Shown here: one piece after another, positions 11,611 through 22,767 of the stretch
Position numbering within the stretch: position 1 is the first letter of the stretch
Layout: each line of letters begins with the position of its first letter
Origin: Lithobates sylvaticus
Lineage: Eukaryota; Chordata; Amphibia; Anura; Ranidae
Length of the DNA stretch: 64,000 bases
NCBI GenBank assembly: GCA_028564925.1
Contig: CM053029.1
Coordinates: 185,136,286-185,200,285, forward strand
Direction: 5' to 3'
Notes under the pieces: generated by a model
The model's input: the letters and a program-made list of their open reading frames with translations, nothing else
What the model was told of the DNA's origin: nothing
The model's database searches: none
Program-made: the position numbers and the translations under genes

Positions 11611-12826
11611 CAGTATCTCACAAAAGTTGTAACACATTTTTGTAAATATTTTATTATATCTTTTCATGTGACAACACTGAAGAAATTACACTTTGCCACA
11701 ATGTAAAGTAGTGAGGGTACAACTTGTACATTTTCTGTCCCCTCAAAATAGCTCAACACGCAGGCATTAATGTCTAAACCGCTGGCAACCAAAGTGAGTA
11801 CACCCCTAAGTGTAAACGTCCAAATTGAGCCCAAAATGGCAATATTTTGTGTGGTCACCATTATTTTCCAGCACTGCCTTAATCCTCTTGGGCATGGAGT
11901 TCACCAGAGCTTCACAGGTTGCCACTGGAGTCCTTTTCCACTCCTCCATGACGACACCACGAAGCTGGTGGATGTTAGAGACCTTGCGCTCCTCCACCTT
12001 CCATTTGAGGATGCCCTACAGATGCTCAATAGGGTTTAGGTCTGGAGACATTCTTGGCCAGTCCATCACCTTTACCCTCAGCATCTTTAGCAAGGCAGTG
12101 GTCATCTTGGAGGCATGTTTGGGGTCGTTATCATGTTATAATACTGCCCTGCGGCCCAGTCTTCGAAGGGAGGGGATCATGCTCTGCTTCAGTATGTCAC
12201 AGTACATGTTGGCATTCATGGTTCCCTCAATGAACTGTAGCTCCCCAGTGCTGGCAGCACTCATGCAGCCCCAGACCATGACACTCCCACCACCATGCTT
12301 GAGTCTAGGCAAGACACACTTGCCTTTGTATTCCTCACCTGGTTGCTGCCACACCCTAGACACCAGTTTATCTTGGTCTCATCAGACCACAGGACATGGT
12401 TCCAGTAATCCATGTCCTTACTCTCCTTGTCTTCAGCAAACTGTTAGCAGGCTTTCTTGTGCATCATCTTTAGAAGAGGCTTCCTTCGGGGACGACATTC
12501 AGACCAATTTGATGCAGTGTGTGGTGTATAGTCTGAGCACTAACAGGCTGATCCCCCCACCCCTTCAACCTCTGTAGCAATGCTGGCAGCACTCATACGT
12601 CTATTTCCCAAAGACATCCTCTGTATATGACGCTGAGCACGTGCACTCTGGTCTTGGCCACCGTGCCGCAGCTCAGTTTCAGGGTCTTGGCAATCTTCTT
12701 ATAGCCTAGGCAATCTTTATGTAGAGCAACAATAGTTTTTTTTCAGATCCTCAGAGTTCTTTGCCATGAGGTGCCATGTTGAACTTCCAGTGACCAGTAT
12801 GAGAGAGTGAGAGCGATAACACTTGG
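11611..12826 (-). mobile_element. Decayed Tc1-type transposon, one end missing
   Basis: A terminal repeat beginning CAGTATCTCACAAAAGT sits next to TA (11609-11610). Inward on the minus strand lie pieces of a Tc1 transposase: HGGGSVMVWGCMSAASTGEL, TMNANMYCDILKQSMIPSL, the C-terminal EEWKRTPVATCEALVNSMPK, and an N-terminal start near 12763. The pieces fall in different frames, so the gene is dead. The transposase 5' side ends at about 12826 where an unrelated MITE begins, so the opposite terminal repeat is lost. Confidence 0.85.
11790..12763 (-). pseudogene. Tc1 transposase pseudogene
   Basis: The reading direction is minus. Conserved blocks appear in order from about 12763 (MAKNSED-like start) to 11790, ending AVLENNGDHTKY. 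At least two frame changes separate them: the block at 12136-12363 and the C-terminal block at 11806-11997 are in different frames. A working relative would be about 340 aa. It belongs to a different Tc1 subfamily from the intact copy at 49368. Confidence 0.8.
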
Positions 12827-13049
12827 GGATTTCTTGGGGACGAAGATTTCTCCTCTATTACTTTTCTAGGAATAACCCAAATGTTTTGATTTTTTTACTT
12901 TCGCTTAGGATGATGAAGATAAACAGAACAAATAGAGGGGGTGACTTTCCCTAATGGGTCACAGACAGCAATAAAAACTGTCAGGGTACTTTGCTGAAAA
13001 CAACACCCCAGATATAACCCAATCCACCCTTTGGACCGCACACAAAGCA

Positions 13050-14032
13050 GTAATCAGAGGTAAATGCCTTGCACTCTCCTCAAAAATGAAAAAAGATGCT
13101 CAGACTGCCAGAATACTAGGGGAAAAACGCCTCTGACACCTTGAAAACAAACTACTGACTTCCCCCTCCCTAACGCTTATTAAGCAAATAGTCCAAGTCA
13201 GAACAACGCTCCGAGACTTGGCGCTCGGGGCGGTTGAAAAATCAATAATACGACTGAGACAGTTATACTATGATAAAGGTAACAAGGCGCAATCACTCCT
13301 AGCCAGAAAACTCGCGGACCAAGCACATATATCCACGCCCGACCAGATCAAAGATAAGAGAGGTGACCTAGTGACCCACCCCCAGGACATTGCGAAAACA
13401 TTTGCGGAGTTCTACACAGACCTCTATAACAAGCGTGAAATACCCCACAACCCCCCGTCAACAGATCTAACCGACCGCATAACCCAATACCTTGAACAAG
13501 CCAGGCTACCACAACTAAAGGAGGCTGACCTGCTAGAACTAAACACCCCAATTACCATAGAGGAACTGACGACGACTATTAAGGCCTTACCGGCACATAA
13601 ATCCCCGGGGCCAGACGGACTCCCATAGGAGTACTAAAAGACCTACTTACACATCTTAGGCCCGTACATGACCAGATTATTTAATGCCTTCCTCCGACAG
13701 ACCCCCATCCCAAACGAGATGCTAGGCTCGTATCTAACTTTGATCCCCAAGCCCGACAAAGACCTGACAGTATGCGCCAGTTACAGGCCCATAGCCCTCT
13801 TGAATTCGGACCTCAAGATATTTACAAAAATTCTCTCCACCCGCCTTAACGCAATCCTCCCAACTCTGATACACAAAGACCAAGTGGGATTCGTCCCCAT
13901 GCGACAAGCGGAGACAACACCAGAAAGGTCATAGACCTGATAGACGTAGCGAACAGAGAAAGCACACAATCCCTGGTCCTTAGCTTAGACGCAGAAAAGG
14001 CGTTCGACCGCCTAAGCTGGCCCTTTATGATG
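13050..14032 (+). pseudogene. L1 ORF2 reverse transcriptase, N-terminal part
   Basis: Blocks typical of L1-type ORF2 are readable: TFAEFYTDLYNKREIP, the RT-0/1 region ITIEELTTTIKALPAHKSPG, the SYRPIALLNSDLKIFTKIL block, KDQVGFVPMRQA and SLDAEKAFDRLSW. The frame breaks several times: a TGA near 13132, a TAG at 13626-13628 after PDGLP, and a small deletion near 13912. The palindromic insert interrupts it after WPFMM, and the same ORF2 continues at 15607. Confidence 0.85.
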
Positions 14033-15591
14033 CTCAAACCAATAAAACAGCGCTGGCAAACAAAAATTGTGACAAAATAATAAATGATCCCACAAAATTG
14101 ACAAACATCAATAATGTGTGTGAAGTGGTTACATGTCTGACACAAACCAATCCCATAAAAAATAAACTAGCATCAAATAATATGTGTGATAAATTATTAC
14201 ATAAGTGACATGATTGAATAATAACCATAAAATTATTTCATAGATACCAAAATAGAATAAGTGATAAACCACAACCTAAATGTGGTAAGAAAATATATAA
14301 ATAAAAATGAATGTGAGTAAGTCCAGCTATTGTCCCAAAAAACCAAGAACCAAAATAAATGTACATATGAGCTCCTTCTTGGAATAGACTCACCGGGCTA
14401 GCAGACAGACAGAGCAGCAAAGCAGAGGGCAGATATGCAGACAAACTGTGGTTCGGCAAGTAGGCACAAAAGCAGAGCTGAATAAACAAGCCAGTGGGAT
14501 GAGAGGATCCAGGGAGCGATGCATGCACACAAGGCACAGTGATGTTCTTGGAGATATTGTACCGATAATAGAAGAGAGCAAATTTTAAAGTGTTGTAGAA
14601 GGATTTTTAAAATGCGCGCTCTGCGCTACTTACAGGATGCATAAAGGAAGGCAAACTTCTCAGATACTTCCGCGGTTGCAGCTGGTTTAGCGTGCGCTCC
14701 ACGGGAACAGGAAGTGGCGTCAGTGGTTAGATCCTTGGCCGGAAATTACGGAATTGACGTAATTTCCGGCCAAGGATCTAACCACTGACGCCACTTCCTG
14801 TTCCCGTGGAGCGCACGCTAAACCAGCTGCAACCGCAGAAGTATCTGAGAAGTTTGCCTTCCTTTATGCATCCTGTAAGTAGCGCAGAGCGCGCATTTTA
14901 AAAATCCTTCTACAACACTTTAAAATTTGCTCTCTTCTATTATCGGTACAATATCTCCAAGAACATCACTGTGCCTTGTGTGCATGCATCGCTCCCTGGA
15001 TCCTCTCATCCCACTGGCTTGTTTATTCAGCTCTGCTTTTGTGCCTACTTGCCGAACCACAGTTTGTCTGCATATCTGCCCTCTGCTTTGCTGCTCTGTC
15101 TGTCTGCTAGCCCGGTGAGTCTATTCCAAGAAGGAGCTCATATGTACATTTATTTTGGTTCTTGTTTTTTTGGGACAATAACTGGACTTACTCACATTCA
15201 TTTTTATTTATATATTTTCTTACCACATTTAGGTTGTGGTTTATCACTTATTCTATTTTGGTATCTATGAAATAATTTTATGGTTATTATTCAATCATGT
15301 CACTTATGTAATAATTTATCACACATATTATTTGATGCTAGTTTATTTTTTATGGGATTGGTTTGTGTCAGACATGTAACCACTTCACACACATTATTGA
15401 TGTTTGTCAATTTTGTGGGATCATTTATTATTTTGTCACAATTTTTGTTTGCCAGCGCTGTTTTATTGGTTTGAGCATTTTTTGAAGGTTATAGCACTTT
15501 CTTATCAGCAGCTGCACATTTTTTGTGTTTTCTTTTTCTCGTTCAATATTGCACACGTCTATTCCAGCGCCGTTTCTTTGTTTATATATTA
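14033..15591 (+). mobile_element. Palindromic PLE-like non-autonomous insertion
   Basis: The insert is flanked by a 15-bp duplication, TGGCCCTTTATGATG (14018-14032 and 15592-15606). Its left arm (14033-14750) is the inverted copy of 14758-15475. Both arms are exactly 718 bp and nearly identical, around a 7-bp centre. An unpaired tail (15476-15591) follows only on the right. So a sense copy of about 834 bp carries at its 5' end an inverted copy lacking the last 116 bp. No reverse transcriptase is encoded. I assign it to PLE-type mobilisation by shared architecture with 35-48 kb; that is inference. Confidence 0.8.
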
Positions 15592-17541
15592 TGGCCCTTT
15601 ATGATGGCCACATTACACCATATGGGATTCAAGGGTCCCTTCCTGAACGCGGTCCAGAACCTCTATACACACCCCTCATCGCAGGTCAAGACACCCATCG
15701 CCACATCCCCCATCTTTCCAATCACTAATGGTACCCGCCAGGGATGCCCGCTCTCCCCCTTGCTGTTTGCACTATGTGTAGAACCCCTGGCGGCCACCAT
15801 TAGAAACAGTCCTGACATTAGGGGCATTTCAGTTAGGGGCAAGGAGTTCAAGATATCTTTGTTTGCGGATGACATCATCCTCACCCTGACCAAACCTCGG
15901 ACCTCCCTCCCCAACCTCCACGCCATATTAGATCACTACGGCACGCTTTCAGGCTACAAGACTAATACTTCCAAGTCAGTTGCACTTCCACTCAATATCC
16001 CGACAGACGAAACGACCCACCTTAAGTCTACCTTCCCCTACAAATGGGTGACCGCCAAACTCAAATACCTAGGGGTATCCATTACCCCATCCTTCCACAC
16101 CCTGTACCAGGCGAACTTCCCACCGATATTTCGATCAATCCGGGAACTGGTCCAAAAATGGAAAGCTCATCACATCTCCCTGATAGGCCGGATCACCTCC
16201 GTTAAAATGATCATTCTCCCAAAACTATTATACTTATTCCAAACTCTACCTATACCCGTTCCCTACATACAACTGCGCAAACTACAAAAAGACCTCCTGA
16301 AATATGTATGGAACTTTAAGAAACACAGAGTGCCCAGCTCAGTCCTGACGGCCTCACGGACGGATGGGGGCCTGGCATTCCCTGACCTGGTCAGGTACTA
16401 TCAGGCGACCCAACTTTGCGCACTAACTTCATGGTTCACCCAAAGGTCCTTTAGCAAGTGGTCAGAATTGGAAAAAATCTGGCTAGCCCCAGTACACCCA
16501 AACAGTATAATATGGAGCGCAAATGTGGAGGTGGACCCCAGACGCATGCTAGGCTCAATGTCGCAACTTCGCCTATTGTGGCGCAAGGTCTCTCGCAAAT
16601 ATAATCTTAAATCTAAAAATTCCCTGATGAACTCGTTCTTATGCAATCCTAAACTGCCAACCAGCTTAACGCACCAGATGTCGTGGCCTTGGGCCGCACG
16701 GAACTTGTTTCACTTTGGTCACATTGTGAATCCCAGAACTCGCAGATTGCTCACATTCTCGGAGCTCCAGGCTAAATATGACCTACCAAAGCAAGCGTTC
16801 TACAGTTATCTGCAGATCAGACACTTTGCCCAAACGATAGCCCCACAAATACTCTTCTCCCCACCTTCCCCATTTGAACAGGTTATATTAGAAGGACGCA
16901 ACCGCAGGGGTCTGATATCGGACATTTACAAAATTATAAACAAATACCAATTCCTGAGTAAAGGCAAACACTCATATATGTGCAAGTGGGAGAAAGAGCT
17001 AGGCGAGGAGCTCCCAATGGAGGCATGGCAGGCGGTCTGGAGGCAGGCAGCCAAAACCTCTATATGTACTCTATATAAGGAAAACTCCTACAAAATCCTC
17101 TTCTGTTGGTACCAGACCCCTGCCATACTCCACAAAATATACCCCTCCACCCCGGACAGGTGTTGGTGCTGCCAACAACAGAAAGGGACGCTCTTCCACA
17201 TATATTGGGCATGCCCACTTATAACCCCATTCTGGGAATCTACCCAACAGCTCCTGATACGGCTATTTGAGACGCCCATAGTGTTCACTCCTAAACTCTT
17301 TCTGCTAGGCCTGTCTCAACCAAAATGATCTAAACCTAGCAAGAAATTGCTCAGGCACATATTGACGGCCGCGCGATGCCTAATAGCCCTTAACTGGAAA
17401 TCCCCCATCCCACCCTCCCAAGAGGCCCTATACTCCAGGGTTAAAGACGTCAAACTCATGGAAAAAATGACAGCCAGGATGCGACAAAAACTGGACGATC
17501 ACAACAAGGTTTGGGAAAGGTGGCATCTGCGGGAGGACTAA
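15592..17541 (+). pseudogene. L1 ORF2 reverse transcriptase and C-terminal part
   Basis: From ATLHHMGFKGPFLNAVQ the frame stays open through NGTRQGCPLSPLLFAL, the FADD catalytic motif (KISLFADDIILTL), LKYLGVSITP, thumb and C-terminal regions, and a CCHC-like zinc motif (CWCCQQQKGTLFHIYWACP). A TGA at 17326-17328 interrupts the last 71 codons, which then read to a stop at 17539-17541. The open frame begins further upstream, but those residues belong to the palindromic insert, not to L1. Confidence 0.88.
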
Positions 17542-18048
17542 GGCAAGCCGTCATGGCAGTCGAGGTGAGAACGTATCTACACCCCCTCTCCCCCTCTTAT
17601 CCCCCCCCCCCTTCCATCCCCCCCCCCACATTCTCCCCTCCTCTCTTTCTAACTTCCTCTTCATTTTCTCTTTTCTTTTTCCTTCCTCCCCCCCTTTTTT
17701 TTTCCTACCCTCTGTAAGGCAGACTTGACCTGCATGTTTTACATAAACTTTACTATATGTGCTTTATGCTAAGATTTAATCCCCTATTTTTTTTTAGTGG
17801 GAACATTGTTTAGAAACTAATGTTGCACCTATAGGCGCACCCATGGACTATTAACAACGCACATGAAGCATAACTTTTGCCTATGGGAGCTCTATTCTGC
17901 TAATATGTATGTAAAGTCAAATAATCTGTTTGAATTTGTCGATAAATAAAGACGTTAATTGGGGAAAAAAAAACTGTCAGGGGTTCTAATCCCTCTAGAC
18001 TTTATCCAAAACTAAAGAAAACATTTTGACTTTAGTTATACTTTAAAT

Positions 18049-18273
18049 GTACTGACAGTTATATTTTACCATGAAGGCTTGATAGTAAGCCCAATGACGA
18101 TTTCCCTATTCTGCCCCACTGTATGTCAGTAAAATAATGGGTCAATATGTTGTGATAAAGGCAAACATTTTACTGCTTCATTTGGTTTGGTTTTGTAGTA
18201 CCCAAAGGATACCACAAGATGGCAGAAAAGGGTTACTTAAATAATGACAAGCGCACGTTCAAATTGAAACTTT
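18049..18273. other. Unassigned spacer
   Basis: I recognise nothing in this short AT-rich interval between the MITE fragment and the LINE tail. Confidence 0.4.
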
Positions 18274-21200
18274 GTATTATTATTATTATTATACAGGATT
18301 TATATAGCGCCAACAGTATACGTGGTGCTTTACAACTTGAGGGTAGACAGTACAAATACAATACACTTTAATACAGTAGGAATCAGAGGGCCCTGCTCCT
18401 TAGAGCTTACAATCTAAGAGGGAAGGTCAAGAGATACAAGAGGTAATAACTGTGGGCGATGTGCTGATTGAGAAGATAAATGTACAGTTGTTAGGTGGGG
18501 GCTAGATAGGCTTCTCTGAAGAGAGGATTTTTCAGGGATCGTCAGAAAGTGGATAAAGTAGGAGAAAATCGGACAGATTGGGGTAGAGCATTCCAGAGGA
18601 TGGGAGAGGCTCCGGAGAAGTCCTGAAAGCGAGCATGGGATGAGGTGACAAGGGAGTTTGAGAGCAGGAGGTCTTGCGAGGAGCGAAGAGAACGATTAGG
18701 TTGGTATTTTGAGACTAAGTTAGAGATGTAGCTGGGGGCCAGGTTGTGGATGGCTTTGTAAGTTATAGTTAGTATCTTAAATTTAATTCAGTGACTGAGT
18801 GGCAGCCAATGGAAGGATTGGCAGAGGGGTATAGCAGACGCTGAGCGGTTTGTGAGGTGGATGAGCCTGGCAGCAGCGTTCATGATGGACTGAAGTGGGG
18901 ATAGCCTATTTAGAGATAAGCCAATGAGGAGGGAGTTGCAGTAGTCGAGGCGGGAGATGACCAGGGAGTGGATTAGAAGCTTTGTGGTGACATTGGTTAG
19001 GAAGGGGCGTATCTTGGAGAGGTTGCGGAGGTTGAGGCGGCAAATTTTGGATAGTGATAGGATGTGGGGCCGAAATGTTAGTTCAGAGTCCAGGATTACA
19101 CCTTGGCGTGGGGGGACAGGTTGATAGTTGAGCCGTTATTGACAGAGAAATCAGGGGAAGCGGCCCCTGAGGGAGGAAATATCATGAGCTCGGTTTTGGA
19201 TAGGTTGAGTTTGAGGAAGTGATGTGATATCCAGGCTGATATGTCTGCTAGTAAGTTGGTAATGCGTAAGGAGACAGATAGAGAGAGCTGTGGGGTGGAG
19301 AGAATGACTTGGGTATCATCAGCGTAGTGATGATATTTAAAGCCGTGGGAGGCAATTAACTGACCCAGGGAGGTGGTGTAGATTGAGAAAAGGAGAGGTC
19401 CAAGAACAGAACCTTGGGGGACCCCAACGGAGAAAGGAAGAGGAGAGGAGGAAGTAGAGTTGTAAGTGACACTGAAGGAGCGGTGGGATAGGTAGGATGA
19501 GAACCAGCGAAGAGTACAGTCACGGAGACCAAAGGAGTGGAGTTTGTTGAGGAGGAGGGGGTGGTCCACTGTGTCAAAGGCAGCAGAGAGATCCAGGAGA
19601 AGTAGTACAGAATAGTGTCCACTGGTTTTAGCCGTTAGTAGGTCATTTGAGAGTTTAAGGAGAGCAGTTTCCGTGGAGTGTTGAGGGCGAAATCCGGACT
19701 GAAGGGGATCAAGAAGTTTATTTATGGTCAGATGGTCGCTTAATCGGTTGTAGACCAGTCTTTCAAGAAGTTTGGAGGAGAAGGCGAGTAAGGAGATGGG
19801 ACGTAGGTTGTTAAGATTGGTGGGGTCCAGTGAGGGCTTTTTAAGTATGGGGGTGACTAGCGCATGTTTTACAGAGTTTGGGAAGATGCCACAAGAGAGG
19901 GAGAGGTTGAAAATGTGAGTTAGAGAGTGTAGAATTGAGTCAGGGGGGTGAGCGTAGCATTTGCGAGGGAGCAGGATCCAGGGGGCAGGTGGTAAATGAG
20001 TGTTAGTATAGCAACCTCATTAATAGTAGCAGGGTTGAATGAGGGATGTAATGGTTGTATCTGTGGACATGGGGTGTTGCATAGGGGAGGTTTTTGCGCA
20101 TTGGAGATCCCCTCATGAATTGTATCAATCTTAGTTTTGAAGTGATTGGCGATTTCCTGGGCAGTGAGTAAGTTGGTGGGTGGAGGCAGTGGAGGACAGA
20201 GTAGTGTGTTGAAGGTAGAGAAGAGTTGATGTGAACTGGATTAGAAGGTGTTAATGAGTGTGATAAAGTAGGTCTGTTTGGCAGTGTGAAGGCAGGAATA
20301 GTATTTTAGGAGGGCAGATTTATATTGTGTGAAGTCTTCCTGGAACTTAGTCTTATGCCACCGACGCTCAAGAGCACAGCTACGTTTTCTGAGACTTCTG
20401 GTTTCATCTGTTTGCCAGGGTTGTAGCACTCGAGGCCTCATTCTGCGTGTAGTGAGGGGGGCAAGCTTGTCTAGGGAGGAAGACAATGAGCTGTTGTAGA
20501 TGAAAGTGGCTAGGTTGGGACAGGACAGGGGTGAGATTTTGTCATAGAGGTAATCAGTAGCAGAGTAGAGAAGAGTAGGTTTGAGGTGGCGAAGGTTTCT
20601 ACGTGTAACTGTTAGACGGATGGAGGGAGAGGAGGTGGAATACAGGGAGAGAACAAAACTAATAAGGTGGTGATCAGAGAGGATTGTTGGAAAGGTTTCA
20701 CGGAGTGCACAGATAGGAGAAGACAAGGTCAAGGGTGTTGCCGTTGGAGTGAGTAGGAGCCTGTATCCATTGCTTCAGATCAATCGATTAGGTTAGACTG
20801 AGAAGTTTAGAAGTAATAGTAGTGTTAGTGTTGACAGGGATGTTGAAGTCACTGAGAATAATTGTGGGGATTTCAGAAGAGAGAAGAGAGAACGTAGGGT
20901 AGCCAGGCAGAGAATTAATCAAGGAAAGCTGATACTGGTCCAGGGGGCCGGTAGATGACAGAAATCCCAAAAGAGGGCTAAAAGGATTCCCACTCCACCT
21001 CCCTTCCATCCACTTGGTCTGGGGGAATGAGCCCAGAGAAGGTCACCATGTGAATTTGTGATAAAGATGTCATGGAGGGCGTCGAGTTTGTTACAGGGCA
21101 CAGGAAAAGGGGGGGGGAGGGCCGGTTTTGGGAAGAAGATGAATAGAGACCAAGTTCTGTGGGTTGCGGCTGCTGCAAGAGGGTGTAGGGGGATCGGAGC

Positions 21201-21490
21201 GTTGGGCAAAGACAGATGATGGTGGCCCAGGGTGGGAATGTGATTTATATGAAGGGGCATGTCTCAGAGTACTGGAGATTTTATCAGTATATGGATGTAG
21301 AATGAGCAAGAGTTGGCAGGAGCAATAGTAGGGAGAGGACAGAAGGCAGGGTGATATGTATAAGCAGGGGGTGGAGAAGAGGGGTGAAGGTAAGAGAGTT
21401 TGAGGAGAGAGGACACGAGTGTCAGAAACAGTGGTAGAGAGCGCATGTTACAAAGTGGAAGGAGAGATTAATAGAGAGACAGGGTCACCT
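18274..21490 (-). mobile_element. L2/CR1-group LINE
   Basis: On the minus strand the element ends in GGCGCTATATAAATCC followed by a (TAA)n tract (18274-18292), the typical 3' tail of L2-like LINEs. Upstream lie reverse transcriptase and, further 5', endonuclease remnants. The frames are broken several times. Its 5' boundary near 21490 is approximate. It is about 3.2 kb. Confidence 0.85.
18330..21446 (-). pseudogene. L2-type LINE ORF2 (APE endonuclease and RT), broken
   Basis: Reading on the minus strand: ILSDFNIPVN near 20850 matches the GDFN block of APE endonucleases and ILSDHHLISF near 20680 its SDH block. [17 protein letters not shown] and [20 protein letters not shown] (about 19700-19560) are the RT entry blocks, [16 protein letters not shown] and [12 protein letters not shown] the catalytic core. 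The longest open pieces are 163 aa (20241-20732) and 157 aa (19096-19569), in different frames, so at least two frame changes exist. It is not expected to be functional. Confidence 0.85.
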
Positions 21491-22186
21491 GCAGTCTGTT
21501 AGGTGCTTTTCAGTGCAGTTTGCTATATTTGTTTGCTTTGTGCAATCGCTGAAGTGCAGAGATTGAAGTGCATATCACTTGTAGAAAGAATCACTTGTAG
21601 AAAGAAGCCTTAAGGATAGAAGCCCCTGCAATGTGCTCCCCCAGAAATGTGCTGACCCCTTAAGGATGCTCAAATTTATACTATTATGAGGGTGGGGTGG
21701 AAGTTTGTTAATTAATCATGAGTGAATATAAGAATACCTAACAATCAAAGTGGACCTTTCGCTTCTAAAGTCAGAATAGCAAGAGGCCAGAGGCCAAGAT
21801 AAGATCAACACAGGTCATGGTATATCTAGTTGTAGTTAGCAGTAGCAGCTGGTGGTCATTTTTTTTTGAGGGGGGGGGGTGGCAAACAGGGTCAGATTGG
21901 ACCGGGTTCGGTCGGTCAGTGCACTTACCTCAACCACAGGTGGCTTCCCCGGCTCTGGCTCTAATCAGGTGCTTGAAAGAAAAACTCAGCTGCTGTAATT
22001 CATGTGCCCAGCGTCCTGAAAAGGCAAGGACGCATGAATAGTGTTTAGCGGGGGTGATGGAAAGGGGAGGCGGAGCTCATGAGCCCTTAATGAACGGGCT
22101 GCCCCTGGTAGTTTGTCACATTCAACTGGATTTATTCTGTAATTAGTAATCAGCTAAGGTGTATATGGATCCTAGTCTGAACCCAC
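21491..22186. other. Unassigned interspersed DNA
   Basis: No protein family or clear repeat end is recognisable. A short repeat (CACTTGTAGAAAGAA) is duplicated in tandem near 21580. Confidence 0.4.
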
Positions 22187-22190
22187 TTAA

Positions 22191-22470
22191 CCACTTGCAG
22201 GGAAAGAAAACCCATCTGTTTTCCCCTGTCAGAACGTAGCTCTGTCTTGTTTACATAGGCAGGGCTCCGTCCTGTGTCTCTTCCACATGATCGGAGGGTG
22301 CTGGCGGACATCCATTTCCCGGCACCCGCTGATCAGCTTCTACTGTGACAATTCGCAGTAGAAAAGGGGTGCCAACGGCACAGGCGTGCCACCTACCCGG
22401 AAGTGTAAAATCATGTATATACAGTATAGGTGATTCTGCACAGCGGGGGCCACCCTGTAGCAGTAAATCT
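22191..22470. mobile_element. Truncated TTAA MITE
   Basis: TTAA at 22187-22190 is followed by CCACTTGCAGGG, the same end as the MITE at 51985. No matching right end is found, so this copy is truncated. Confidence 0.45.
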
Positions 22471-22767
22471 ATGGGGCGGTGGGCAGGTGGCTAAGCAAGC
22501 CCACTAGAAAGCTGTCACTGCAACCAGGGCATTCCACTCTTATGCAATTGAAGTGTATATGGGTGGCTGCAAAGCAGGGAATGTCTCGACTGCTTCTGGT
22601 TGGCCCAGTACAGGGACAGCTTCCTGGTGGGCTTGCTCAGCTGGGTTCCAAGCATTTGTATTACTTTTCACTGTGCATTCAAACAGGTAAGGTCATATGG
22701 TGATATTATGACCATTATGATATTATGACCATGCCCAATAAAATTGTGCCAACGTCCCGCAGGTAAT

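Larger units (their letters stand above)
12987..17968 (+). mobile_element. 5'-truncated L1-type LINE with a nested insert
   Basis: The element starts inside ORF2, downstream of the endonuclease, and ends in a short A tract. It is flanked by a 14-bp duplication AAAAACTGTCAGGG (12973-12986 and 17969-17982). Without the nested 1.57-kb insert it is about 3.4 kb. The 3' UTR (17542-17968) has a C- and T-rich tract. 5' truncation, an A tail and a target duplication are the standard marks of L1-type target-primed reverse transcription. It belongs to a different subfamily from the copy at 57225. Confidence 0.9.
12827..18048. mobile_element. MITE fragment split by an L1 insertion
   Basis: The left piece is 12827-12986 and the right piece 17969-18048, ending TATACTTTAA. 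They meet at the repeated AAAAACTGTCAGGG that flanks the inserted LINE. No coding capacity is seen in either piece. Confidence 0.5.

Noticed and set aside
15523-15591. The start of the 601-codon frame over the L1 RT
   Set aside because: The first residues come from the tail of the palindromic insert. The L1 part begins at the target duplication at 15592.
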